From positions 1-11,043 of the forward strand of contig JABFVJ010000353.1 of the NCBI GenBank assembly GCA_013362835.1: a stretch of 11,043 nt of DNA. Direction: 5' to 3'. The notes under the pieces were generated by a model. It searched no databases and was not told where the DNA came from. It saw nothing but the letters and a program-made list of their open reading frames with translations. The DNA comes from Nonomuraea sp. Its GTDB lineage: Bacteria; Actinomycetota; Actinomycetes; Streptosporangiales; Streptosporangiaceae. Shown here in pieces: positions 1 to 6,447 of the stretch; the stretch's first letter is position 1, and each line of letters starts with the position of its first letter. The translations under genes and the position numbers were made by a program.

Positions 1-3
1 GCG

Positions 4-546
4 GTGAACGCGCGGCTGCTCTCGCCGCGGTTGTTCGGGCGGCGGGTGCCGCTGCCGCTGGTGGTGTGGCTGGCGGTGGTGTGGGTGGCGCTGTGGGGCG
101 ACCTGTCGGTGGGGAACGTGCTCGGCGGGCTCGCCACCGGGCTCGTGGTGGCGTGGCTGCTGCCGCTGCCCATCCTCGATCCCGGGATCCGGCTGCGTCC
201 GCTGCCGGCGGTGCGCTTCCTGCTGTGGTTCGGATGGGACCTGATCGTCTCGACCGTGCGGGTGGTGCTGTGGGTCGTACGTCCCGGCCGGCCGCCCACC
301 CAGCTCATCCGGGTACGGCTGCGCACCTCGTCGGAGTCCATGACCGTGATGATCATGGTGGCGCTGTCGACGGTGCCGGGGAGCCTGGTGGTGGAGGCGT
401 ACCCGGACAGGAAGGAGTTGATGTTGCACGTGCTCGGGCTGTCCGGGGACGGGGTTCCCGACGCGGTGCGCCGGGACGTGGAGGGGCTGGAGTCGCGCAT
501 CGTGAACGCCTTCGGCACCCGGGCCGACCGGGAGGAACTGGGATGA
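4..546 (+). CDS. mrpE: Na+/H+ antiporter subunit E (MrpE/MnhE)
   Basis: This is a membrane subunit of the multi-subunit Mrp cation/proton antiporter, which exports Na+ in exchange for H+ across the cytoplasmic membrane. The 180-residue length is normal for the family. Hydrophobic segments lie at about residues 16-34, 37-57 and 66-92. They are followed by the soluble C-terminal domain with the family's VALSTVPGSLVVE stretch and an LMLHVLGL segment. The GTG start at position 4 is preferred because TGA at 5-7 overlaps it as GTGA. That is the arrangement used by the next two genes and probably marks the end of mrpD, although mrpD itself lies outside the window. Its own stop overlaps the mrpF start by 4 nt. 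Subunit E is an accessory subunit, and the proton-conducting MrpA and MrpD are expected just upstream. Confidence 0.95.
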   Translation: MNARLLSPRLFGRRVPLPLVVWLAVVWVALWGDLSVGNVLGGLATGLVVAWLLPLPILDPGIRLRPLPAVRFLLWFGWDLIVSTVRVVLWVVRPGRPPTQLIRVRLRTSSESMTVMIMVALSTVPGSLVVEAYPDRKELMLHVLGLSGDGVPDAVRRDVEGLESRIVNAFGTRADREELG

Positions 547-803
547 TCACGGTGTACCTGGTGACGGCCGGGCTGCTCGGCCTGGGCGCGGCGGCCACGT
601 TGTGGCGGGTGGGGCGGGGGCCGTCGATGCTGGACCGGGCGGTGGCCCTCGACGTGCTGACGTCGTTGTCGATGTGCGCGGTGGGGGCGTTCGCGGTGGT
701 CACGGACGACTATTCGGACCTGCCGGTGTTGCAGGTGCTGTCGCTGCTGGGGTTCGTGGGGTCGGTGTCGCTGGCCCGGTTCTTCCCGGGGCGGTCGCGG
801 TGA
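543..803 (+). CDS. mrpF: Na+/H+ antiporter subunit F (MrpF/MnhF)
   Basis: This is a small membrane subunit of the Mrp antiporter. It has 86 residues and three hydrophobic segments at about residues 3-20, 34-52 and 61-80. Between the first two lies the family signature WRVGRGPSMLDRAVALDVLT; MrpF proteins typically carry a G-P-x-x-x-D-R-x-x-x-x-D pattern here. The ATG at 543 overlaps the mrpE stop as ATGA, and its own TGA overlaps the mrpG GTG as GTGA, so the three genes are translationally coupled. A longer frame runs upstream inside mrpE to position 66, but that part is an arginine- and glycine-rich shadow reading and is not part of the protein. The function is established for the family; the exact ion specificity cannot be read from this subunit. 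Confidence 0.93.
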   Translation: MITVYLVTAGLLGLGAAATLWRVGRGPSMLDRAVALDVLTSLSMCAVGAFAVVTDDYSDLPVLQVLSLLGFVGSVSLARFFPGRSR

Positions 804-1186
804 GCGCCATGGACGGCGCCATGGAGGTCGCCATGGACGGCGCCATGGAGGTCGCGGCGGCGGTCTGCCTGGTGCTCGGGGCGGTGATGGCGCTGTCGGC
901 GGGCGTGGGGCTGGTGCGCTTCCGCACGACGCTGGAGCGCATGCACGCCGGGACCAAGCCACAGGTGCTCGGGGTGCTGCTGGTGCTGGCCGCGATGTGG
1001 CTGCACCGGCCCACGTGGTGGACGGCCGGGCCGCTGCTGCTGGTGGGGGTGTCGCAGGTGATCACCGTGTCGGTGGCGGCGTACATGGTGGCGCGGGCGG
1101 CCTACGCGCGCGGGTCGGCGTCGGACGAGACCGAGATGCCCTCGTCCTCGTCGTCCTCGTCGTCCCCGTCCTCCGGCGACGACTGA
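800..1186 (+). CDS. mrpG: Na+/H+ antiporter subunit G (MrpG/MnhG)
   Basis: This is the last gene of the Mrp operon. The 128-residue protein has hydrophobic segments at about residues 18-38, 54-69 and 73-98. The family motif RTTLERMHAGTKPQVLGV lies around residues 42-59; MrpG proteins typically have R-x-x-x-x-x-R-x-H-A-x-T-K here. The GTG start at 800 is chosen because it overlaps the mrpF stop as GTGA. Four further in-frame ATG codons follow at 809, 821, 833 and 845. They are created by a tandem duplication that makes residues 3-18 read AMDGAMEV twice, so the true start could be any of them. The C-terminus (about residues 101-128) is unusual: after DETEMP it is almost all serine. That stretch is encoded antisense to the acidic tail of the convergent DUF6328 gene, with an 85-bp overlap. 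Confidence 0.9.
   Translation: MSAMDGAMEVAMDGAMEVAAAVCLVLGAVMALSAGVGLVRFRTTLERMHAGTKPQVLGVLLVLAAMWLHRPTWWTAGPLLLVGVSQVITVSVAAYMVARAAYARGSASDETEMPSSSSSSSSPSSGDD
806..853 (+). repeat. 24-bp tandem duplication at the mrpG start
   Basis: Two identical 24-bp copies lie head to tail at 806-829 and 830-853. Each copy is itself made of two similar 12-bp halves, GCCATGGACGGC and GCCATGGAGGTC, so the tract is a four-unit 12-bp array. Every unit contains CCATGG and supplies an ATG in the mrpG reading frame. The duplication is a multiple of three and keeps the frame open. Confidence 0.9.
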
Positions 1187-1635
1187 TCGCCGTTGCGGTC
1201 GAGGGCGGGCTGGGCGAACCAGGTCCAGGCGGCCAGCGCGGCGAGGACGCCCGCGGTGATCCAGGCCAGCGTGGAGTGGAACAGGTAGTCGATCACCAGC
1301 ATGGTGGCCGTGGTCATGGAGACGGCCAGGGCCAGCGCGCCTAAGAGGCCGTAGGTGTTGGACCGGCGTACCAGGGTCTCCTTCCTGCCCTGGCGGAACA
1401 GCACGCGGTGCTGGGCGGTCGGCGCGATGTAGCAGATGGACGCGATCGCCGCGCTGATCAGCGCGGCGAAGTACAGCCAGCGGTCGGGCTGGTCGAGCTT
1501 GGTGAACCCCGGCGAGAACGGCACGGTCAGCAGGAACGCGAACAGCACCTGCACGCCCGTCACCGCGACGCGGGCCCCTTGCAGCAGCTCGACGAAGTTG
1601 CGGTCGGCCCGCTGTTCGTGTGACTCGCGCTTCAC
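1102..1635 (-). CDS. DUF6328 family membrane protein
   Basis: I recognise this as an actinobacterial DUF6328 protein; no function is established. The 177-residue product has the family start, a charged N-terminus (REsHEQRADRNFVELLQG) followed by VTGVQVLFAFLLT. Four hydrophobic segments lie at about residues 24-40, 52-72, 95-118 and 121-141. A cytoplasmic-looking loop between the second and third carries the conserved PTAQHRVLFRQG. After the last helix a tail of about 35 residues is strongly acidic (EDGDDEDDEDEG at about 155-166). The GTG start at 1635 is chosen for the GAGGAG ribosome site at 1641-1646, five bases upstream. The gene follows the molybdenum-hydroxylase genes after a 53-nt gap with no clear terminator, so read-through is possible. 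Its 3' end overlaps the 3' end of mrpG by 85 bp. Confidence 0.86.
   Translation of the reverse strand: MKRESHEQRADRNFVELLQGARVAVTGVQVLFAFLLTVPFSPGFTKLDQPDRWLYFAALISAAIASICYIAPTAQHRVLFRQGRKETLVRRSNTYGLLGALALAVSMTTATMLVIDYLFHSTLAWITAGVLAALAAWTWFAQPALDRNGDQSSPEDGDDEDDEDEGISVSSDADPRA
1141..1173. repeat. TCG/TCC trinucleotide-like tract in overlapping gene ends
   Basis: This is a run of TCG and TCC triplets, including two overlapping copies of TCGTCCTCGTCG. On the plus strand it reads as a serine run in mrpG. On the minus strand it reads as an aspartate/glutamate run in the DUF6328 gene. Such a tract can change length by slippage in multiples of three without breaking either frame. Confidence 0.75.
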
Positions 1636-1688
1636 TCGCCCTCCTCGGTAGAGGTTCTTCTCTTCCTCTCCCGGAGGCGGTCCAAACC

Positions 1689-3710
1689 TCAGATGAGGAT
1701 CTTGGCGGGCGTGATGGGCAGGTCGCGGACGCGCTTGCCGGTGGCGTGGTGGACGGCGTTGCCGATCGCGGCGGCGGTGCCCACGATGCCGATCTCGCCG
1801 ATGCCCTTGGAGCCCATCGGGTTGAGCAGGCCGTCGTGCTCGTCCACCCAGACCGCCTCGATCGCCGCCGCGTCGGCGCAGGCCGGTACGTGGTACTGCG
1901 CCAGGTCGTGGCGGAGGAAACCGCCGAACTCGTCGTCGGTCAGCGTCTCCTCCATCAGCGCCATGCCCATCCCCATGGTCATGCCGCCGATGAGCTGCGA
2001 CCTGGCCAGCTTGGCGTCCAGGATGTGGCCGGCGGCGAACACGCCGAGCAGCCGCGAGACCCGGATCTCGCCGGTCACCGAGCTGACCCTGACCTCGGCG
2101 AACTGCGCGCCGAACGCGTGCCTGGCCAGCTCCTCGTCGGCCTTGACCTCCTCGGCGGTGTCGGCCGTGCCCTCGTTCCCGTCGGCCCGCAGCGCCTCGC
2201 AGGCGCGTACGACCGCCGAGCCCCACGACGCCGTGCCCATCGAGCCGCCCGCGACGGGCGCCTGCGGCAGGTCGCTGTCGCCGAGCTCGACGTGCACGCG
2301 GTCGGGGGCGACGCCGAGGCAGTTCGCCGCGATCCTGGTGAGCACGGTGCGGGCGCCGGTGCCGATGTCGGCGGCGGCGACCCTGATGACGAAGTCGCCG
2401 TCGCGCACGGTGGCGGTCGCCCGCGACGGCCTGCGCCTGGCCGGGTAGGTGGAGGCCGCGACGCCGGTGCCGATCAGCCACTCCCCCTCGCGGCGCACGC
2501 CGGGCGTGGGGTCGCGGCGGTCCCAGTCGAAGCGGCGGGCGCCCTCGCGCAGGCAGGTGACCAGGCTGCGGGAGCTGAAGGGCAGCCCGCTGTCCGGCTC
2601 GGCGTCGGGCTCGTTGAGGATCCGGAGCTCGACGGGGTCGATCCCGGCCGCCTGCGCGAGCTCGTCCATCGCCGATTCCAGGGCGTACATGCCGGGGCAC
2701 TCGCCGGGCGCGCGCATCCACGACGGGGTGGCGACGTCGAGGCGGACGAGCCGGTGCGCGGTGCGCAGCGCGGGCGTGGCGTACATGACGCGGGTGGGGG
2801 TGGCGGTCTGCTCGGCGAACTCGACCAGCCTGCTGCTCTGCTCGTACGCCACGTGCTCGACCGCGGTGAGCCGGCCGCTCTCGTCGGCGCCGAGGCGCAG
2901 CCGCTGGATGGTCGGGGTGCGGTAGCCGGTGAGGTCGAACATCTGCTGCCTGGTCAGCGCGACCTTGACCGGACGCCCTGCGGCCCTGGCGGCCAGGGCG
3001 GCGAGCACCGCCGACGGCCTGGTGGTGCCCTTGGAGCCGAAGCCGCCGCCGACGTGCCTGGACACCACGCGCACCCGGTCGGGCGGCAGGCCGAACGTCT
3101 TGGCGATGGTGTCGCGGTCGGGGCTCGCGCCCTGGGTGGAGTCGTAGACGAGCAGCCGGCCGTCCTCGGCCCACAGGGCGAGCGCGGCGTGCGGCTCCAT
3201 CGGGTTGTTGTGCAGCGCCGGCGTCGAGTACGTCACGTCGATCGTGGTCGCGGCGTCCGCGAGCCCGGCCTCGACGTCGCCCTTCTCGGTGTCGGAAGGG
3301 AAGTTCGGGTTGACGACCTCCGGCTGGTAGAGGCCGGGGTGGTCGGTACGCAGCCGTACGTCGTGGGGCCGCTGCTCGTAGGCGACCCGTACGGCGTCGG
3401 CGGCGGCGCGGGCCTGGTCGTAGCTCTCGGCGACGACGGCGGCGACGAGCTGGCCCCGGTAGACGACGTCCTTGCTCCGGAAGAGCGCGAGCTCGGGGTC
3501 GGCGTCCTCGGCGAGCTCGGGCGGGTCGTCGGCGGACAGCACGGCGAGCACGCCCGGCATCCCCCTGGCCTCGGCGGCGTCCACGCCGGTGACCCGGCCC
3601 CTGGCGATCGTGGACTGGACCGGGTAGCAGTAGGCGACGCCCTCGACCGGGTACTCGGCGGCGTACGTGGCCAGCCCCGTGACCTTGACGCGGCCCTCGA
3701 TGCGGTTCAC
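1689..3710 (-). CDS. Xanthine dehydrogenase-family molybdenum hydroxylase, molybdopterin-binding (large) subunit
   Basis: This is the catalytic subunit of a molybdenum hydroxylase (aldehyde oxidase, CO dehydrogenase or xanthine dehydrogenase superfamily). It binds the Mo-pterin cofactor and hydroxylates an aldehyde or N-heterocycle with water-derived oxygen. The 673 residues comprise an N-terminal hammerhead domain (about 5-115) and two Mo-cofactor domains (about 125-375 and 410-650). Visible motifs are MEPHAAL (171-177), HVGGGFGSKG (219-228), MRAPGE (332-337), GSMGTASW (489-496) and KGIGEIG (635-641). E639 of the last is in the place of the family's catalytic glutamate. The architecture is closest to E. 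coli PaoC (YagR), somewhat shorter than the usual 700-730 residues, mainly in the linker near 503-530. The GTG start overlaps the FAD-subunit stop as GTGA. The substrate cannot be predicted; the AYRW-type CO-dehydrogenase active-site loop is not seen. Confidence 0.94.
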   Translation of the reverse strand: MNRIEGRVKVTGLATYAAEYPVEGVAYCYPVQSTIARGRVTGVDAAEARGMPGVLAVLSADDPPELAEDADPELALFRSKDVVYRGQLVAAVVAESYDQARAAADAVRVAYEQRPHDVRLRTDHPGLYQPEVVNPNFPSDTEKGDVEAGLADAATTIDVTYSTPALHNNPMEPHAALALWAEDGRLLVYDSTQGASPDRDTIAKTFGLPPDRVRVVSRHVGGGFGSKGTTRPSAVLAALAARAAGRPVKVALTRQQMFDLTGYRTPTIQRLRLGADESGRLTAVEHVAYEQSSRLVEFAEQTATPTRVMYATPALRTAHRLVRLDVATPSWMRAPGECPGMYALESAMDELAQAAGIDPVELRILNEPDAEPDSGLPFSSRSLVTCLREGARRFDWDRRDPTPGVRREGEWLIGTGVAASTYPARRRPSRATATVRDGDFVIRVAAADIGTGARTVLTRIAANCLGVAPDRVHVELGDSDLPQAPVAGGSMGTASWGSAVVRACEALRADGNEGTADTAEEVKADEELARHAFGAQFAEVRVSSVTGEIRVSRLLGVFAAGHILDAKLARSQLIGGMTMGMGMALMEETLTDDEFGGFLRHDLAQYHVPACADAAAIEAVWVDEHDGLLNPMGSKGIGEIGIVGTAAAIGNAVHHATGKRVRDLPITPAKILI

Positions 3711-4678
3711 GGCGTGAGCTCCTCAAGCGTGGCGACGATCAGGTTGCGGGCCAGCGGCACCTTGAAGGCGTTGCGCGGCAGCGGCCGGGCCTGTTCGAGC
3801 TCGGCCTCGGCGGCCCGCAGGAACGCCTCGCCGGTCGCGGGCCCGCCGATGATCATCTGCTCGGCGCGTCCGGCCCGCCAGGGCGCGTGGGCGACGCCGC
3901 CGAGCGCGATCCTGCACTCGGTGACCACGCCGTCCCAGCGCACGTCGAGCACGGCCGCGACGGACACCAGCGCGAACGCGAACGAGGCCCGCTCGCGCAC
4001 CTTGCGGTAGAGGGAGGCGCCCGGCGGCGGCGCGGGCAGCTCGACGGCGGTGATCAGCATGCCGGGTTCGAGCACGGTGTCACGCTCGGGCTCGTCGCCC
4101 GGCAGGCGGTGCAGGCCCGGCATGGGGATGATCCGGTCGCCGGCCGGGCCGGTGACGTGCACCTCGGCGTCGAGCGCGGCCAGGGCCACGGCCATGTCGG
4201 AGGGGTGGGTGGCCACGCAGGCGTCCGACGCGCCCAGGATCGCCAGGTTGGTGTGGTCGCCCTCGATCGCCGGGCAGCCGGTGCCCGGCTCGCGCTTGTT
4301 GCACGGCCTGGTCACGTCCTGGAAGTAGGGGCAGCGGGTGCGCTGGAGCAGGTTGCCGCCGATCGTGGCCATGTTCCTGATCTGGCCGGAGGCGCCGGTC
4401 AGCACGGCGCGGGCGAGCATCGGGTAGCGGGTGCGGACGAGGGGGTCGGCCGCGAGGTCGCTGTTGCGTACGGCCGCGCCGATCCGCAGCCGGTCGCGTA
4501 CGGGCTCGATGGTGTCCAGCGGCAGGCGGCTCACGTCGACGAGGTGGTCGGGCGCGGCGACGCCGAGCCGCATGAGGTCGACCAGGTTGGTGCCGCCGCC
4601 CAGGTACATGGTGCCGGGGCCGAACCTGCGCACCGCGTCGGACGCGCTCTCGGCGCGGGCGTAGTCGAAGGGCTTCAC
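3707..4678 (-). CDS. Molybdenum hydroxylase FAD-binding (medium) subunit with 4Fe-4S-type cysteines
   Basis: This medium subunit passes electrons from the Fe-S clusters to FAD and then to the final acceptor. The 323-residue length matches PaoB/YagS. The FAD-binding signatures YLGGGTNLVDLM (25-36) and TIGGNLLQRT (105-114) are present, and the C-terminal CO-dehydrogenase flavoprotein domain follows from about 220. Cysteines C116, C126, C135 and C154 lie in an insertion after the second FAD motif (RTRCPYF, RPCNKRE, GTGC). In PaoB and in 4-hydroxybenzoyl-CoA reductase HcrB, cysteines in this region hold an extra 4Fe-4S cluster, so one is inferred here. The GTG start at 4678 overlaps the upstream small-subunit stop as GTGA, and the stop overlaps the large-subunit start the same way. 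The frame stays open upstream to 5035, but that part is antisense-like arginine-rich shadow within the small-subunit gene. Confidence 0.95.
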   Translation of the reverse strand: MKPFDYARAESASDAVRRFGPGTMYLGGGTNLVDLMRLGVAAPDHLVDVSRLPLDTIEPVRDRLRIGAAVRNSDLAADPLVRTRYPMLARAVLTGASGQIRNMATIGGNLLQRTRCPYFQDVTRPCNKREPGTGCPAIEGDHTNLAILGASDACVATHPSDMAVALAALDAEVHVTGPAGDRIIPMPGLHRLPGDEPERDTVLEPGMLITAVELPAPPPGASLYRKVRERASFAFALVSVAAVLDVRWDGVVTECRIALGGVAHAPWRAGRAEQMIIGGPATGEAFLRAAEAELEQARPLPRNAFKVPLARNLIVATLEELTP

Positions 4679-5163
4679 GGCGCCACCTCGCCGATGGCGG
4701 CCACGATGTTCGGGTAGGCGCCGCACCTGCACAAATTGCCGCTCATGCGTTCCCTGATCTCCTCGGGGCCCAGGCCGGGGTCGACGAGGATGTCGGGGGT
4801 CACGGCGCTCGGGCCGGGCTCGCCCATCATGCCGACGGCCGAGCAGAGCTGGCCGGGCGTGCAGTAACCGCACTGGAAGGCGTCGTGCTCGATGAACGCG
4901 GCCTGCAGCGGATGCAGCTCCTCGCCGCTCGCCAGCCCTTCGACGGTGGTGATCTCGCCGCCGTCGACCGCCACGGCGAGCGCCAGGCAGGAGTTGGCGC
5001 GGCGGCCGTCGATCAGCACCGTGCACGCGCCGCACTGGCCGTGGTCGCAGCCCTTCTTGGAGCCGGTCAGGCCGAGCCGTTCGCGCAGCAGGTCGAGCAG
5101 GGAGATCCTGGGGTCGGCGGCCAGGGTGTGGGGCACGCCGTTCACCTGCAGGGTGATGTCCAT
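4675..5163 (-). CDS. Molybdenum hydroxylase 2Fe-2S (small) subunit
   Basis: This electron-transfer subunit has two 2Fe-2S domains. The plant-type ferredoxin cluster is held by C39, C44, C47 and C59 (GCDHGQCGAC, then ANSC). The all-helical second domain has C98, C101, C145 and C147 (QCGYCTPG and NLCRCG). The 162 residues begin directly with MDITLQVNGVPHTL and carry no Tat signal, unlike periplasmic E. coli PaoA, so a cytoplasmic enzyme is expected. It is the first gene of the minus-strand operon (small, FAD, large subunit). The ATG at 5163 is chosen because the ferredoxin fold begins immediately after it. The ribosome site is poor: a GGGGGGAG run lies about 18 nt upstream, and a small dyad, AGGCGCTCGCCT, abuts the start. 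No Mo-cofactor insertion factor (XdhC/PaoD type) is found in the window. Confidence 0.96.
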   Translation of the reverse strand: MDITLQVNGVPHTLAADPRISLLDLLRERLGLTGSKKGCDHGQCGACTVLIDGRRANSCLALAVAVDGGEITTVEGLASGEELHPLQAAFIEHDAFQCGYCTPGQLCSAVGMMGEPGPSAVTPDILVDPGLGPEEIRERMSGNLCRCGAYPNIVAAIGEVAP

Positions 5164-5295
5164 AGGCGCTCGCCTACCCGGCTCCCCCCGGGGACAATCC
5201 CGGGCTCGGGCATAGGGCGGTAAAGGCGGCGATGTCCAGGTGTCGGCCTCCGGGCACCGGGTAGCCGGGGAGAGGATCAAGCCGCGGAGGGGCGC
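5164..5295. promoter_or_regulatory. Divergent intergenic region with GC palindromes
   Basis: This 132-bp gap separates the minus-strand hydroxylase operon from the plus-strand kinase operon, so it should hold both promoters. It contains the dyad AGGCGCTCGCCT (5164-5175) directly before the hydroxylase start. A larger palindrome, CCCCGGGG at 5186-5193 and CCCGGG at 5199-5204 separated by ACAAT, forms the inverted repeat GGGAC-A-ATCCC in its centre. I see no convincing -35/-10 pair on either strand; the AT-richer stretch CATAGGGCGGTAAAGG (5211-5226) is the only candidate. The kinase ribosome site GGAGGGG lies at 5286-5292. A regulatory role for the palindromes is inference. Confidence 0.45.
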
Positions 5296-6447
5296 ATGGG
5301 GTTCGACGAGCAGGTGGTGGAGTCGGAGGCGATTCTCACCGTCAACGCGGGGTCGTCGAGCCTGCGCCTCGACCTCGTACAGGGGGGCAGCGTGCTGGAC
5401 AGCGCGCACGCCGAGCGGGCCGTCGACCCCGGCTCGGCGCGCGAGGAGCTGTCGGCGTTCCTCGGCGGCCACTTCGACCGGGACGTGCGCGCGGTGGCCC
5501 ACCGGCTGGTGCACGGCGGCGACGTCGTACGCGCCCCGGCGGTCGCCGACGACGAGATCGTCCAGGCGCTGCGCGGCGTCACGAGCCTGGCGCCGCTGCA
5601 TCTGCCGCCCGCGCTCGCGCTGCTGGAGGCGGCCCGCGAGCAGCTTCCCGCCGTGCCGCACGTGCTCTGCCCCGACACCGCCTTCCACGCCGGTCTGCCC
5701 GACGCGGCCGCCGTCTACGCCCTGCCGCGCGAGTGGCGGCAGCGGTACGGCCTGCGCCGCTACGGCTTCCACGGCCTGTCCTACGCCTGGGCCGCCGACC
5801 GGGTCGCCGAACTGCTCGGCAGGCCGCTCGCCGACCTGGAGCTGGTGCTGACCCATCTGGGCGGCGGCAGCTCGGTGTGCGCGGTCTCCGGCGGGCGCAG
5901 CCTGGACACCTCGATGGGCTTCACGCCGCTGGACGGCGTGCCCATGAGCAAGCGTTCGGGCGGCGTCGATCCCGGGATGCTGATGTGGCTGCTGTCGGAG
6001 GGCCACCTGTCCGTGGACGAGCTGGGCGACGGGCTGCAACGGCGTTCCGGGCTGCTCGGGCTGTCCGGCGGCCGGTCGGGCGACACGCGCGAGCTGGTCG
6101 AGGCCGAGCGCGCGGGCGACGCCGAGTCCGCCCTGGCCCTGGAGGTGTTCTGCCACCGGGTGAGCAGGGAGATCGCCGCCGCGGCCACGTCGCTGCCCAG
6201 GATCGACGCGCTGGTGTTCACCGGCGAGATCGGCTGGGACCAGCCGGAGGTGCGCGAGGCGGTCTGCCGCAGGCTGGGGCTGCTCGGGATCGGGCCGCCC
6301 GAGCGCGGCAACCGTCACGACGACGGCCCGGTCAGCGGGTACGACGCCGCCGTCCCCGTGCTGGTCGTCCAGGTACGCGAGGAGCTCCAGCTCGCCCGCG
6401 AGTGCCTGGGCATCCTCCAGTCGCCTGAGGAGGAAGGACATGGATGA
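5296..6447 (+). CDS. ackA: Acetate/propionate kinase family protein with altered adenine-pocket motif
   Basis: This is an ASKHA-fold acyl-phosphate kinase; family members convert acetyl-phosphate and ADP to acetate and ATP. The 383 residues carry N17 in VNAGSSSLR, R70 in HRLVHGG, D127 in DTAFH, H159 in RYGFHGLSY, R220 in SKRSGGVDPG, and E362/E363 near the C-terminus. These are in the places of the substrate and phosphate residues of characterised acetate kinases. Two positions differ. HLGNG is HLGGG (187-191), and GGIGEN is GEIGWD (310-315), which puts a glutamate and a tryptophan in the nucleotide site. The start at 5296 has GGAGGGG 3 nt upstream (5286-5292); it leaves an 11-residue extension before the first strand. 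No phosphotransacetylase or phosphoketolase is in the window. The stop overlaps the esterase-family gene by 8 nt. Overall it is a sure family member, but donor and acyl substrate are open. Confidence 0.88.
   Translation: MGFDEQVVESEAILTVNAGSSSLRLDLVQGGSVLDSAHAERAVDPGSAREELSAFLGGHFDRDVRAVAHRLVHGGDVVRAPAVADDEIVQALRGVTSLAPLHLPPALALLEAAREQLPAVPHVLCPDTAFHAGLPDAAAVYALPREWRQRYGLRRYGFHGLSYAWAADRVAELLGRPLADLELVLTHLGGGSSVCAVSGGRSLDTSMGFTPLDGVPMSKRSGGVDPGMLMWLLSEGHLSVDELGDGLQRRSGLLGLSGGRSGDTRELVEAERAGDAESALALEVFCHRVSREIAAAATSLPRIDALVFTGEIGWDQPEVREAVCRRLGLLGIGPPERGNRHDDGPVSGYDAAVPVLVVQVREELQLARECLGILQSPEEEGHG

Noticed and set aside
1636..1688. Terminator between the Mo-subunit gene and the DUF6328 gene
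   Set aside because: Only 4-5 bp stems (for example CCTC/GAGG and AGAGG/CCTCT) can form, which is not more than expected by chance in a purine-rich leader.
1636..3726. Minus-strand extension of the DUF6328 frame upstream through the Mo-subunit gene
   Set aside because: This part is an arginine-rich off-frame reading of the large-subunit gene. The DUF6328 protein has its own ribosome site and family-typical start at 1635.
1620..4010. Plus-strand open frame of nearly 800 codons across the hydroxylase genes
   Set aside because: It is antisense to genes with clear catalytic motifs and reads as Gly/Arg/Ala/Val-rich low complexity with no domain. Long antisense frames are expected at this GC content.
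5186..5204. DosR/DevR-type binding box
   Set aside because: Only the GGGAC and TCCC half-sites match; the central spacing is about three bases too short, and the region is generally rich in CCCGGG.
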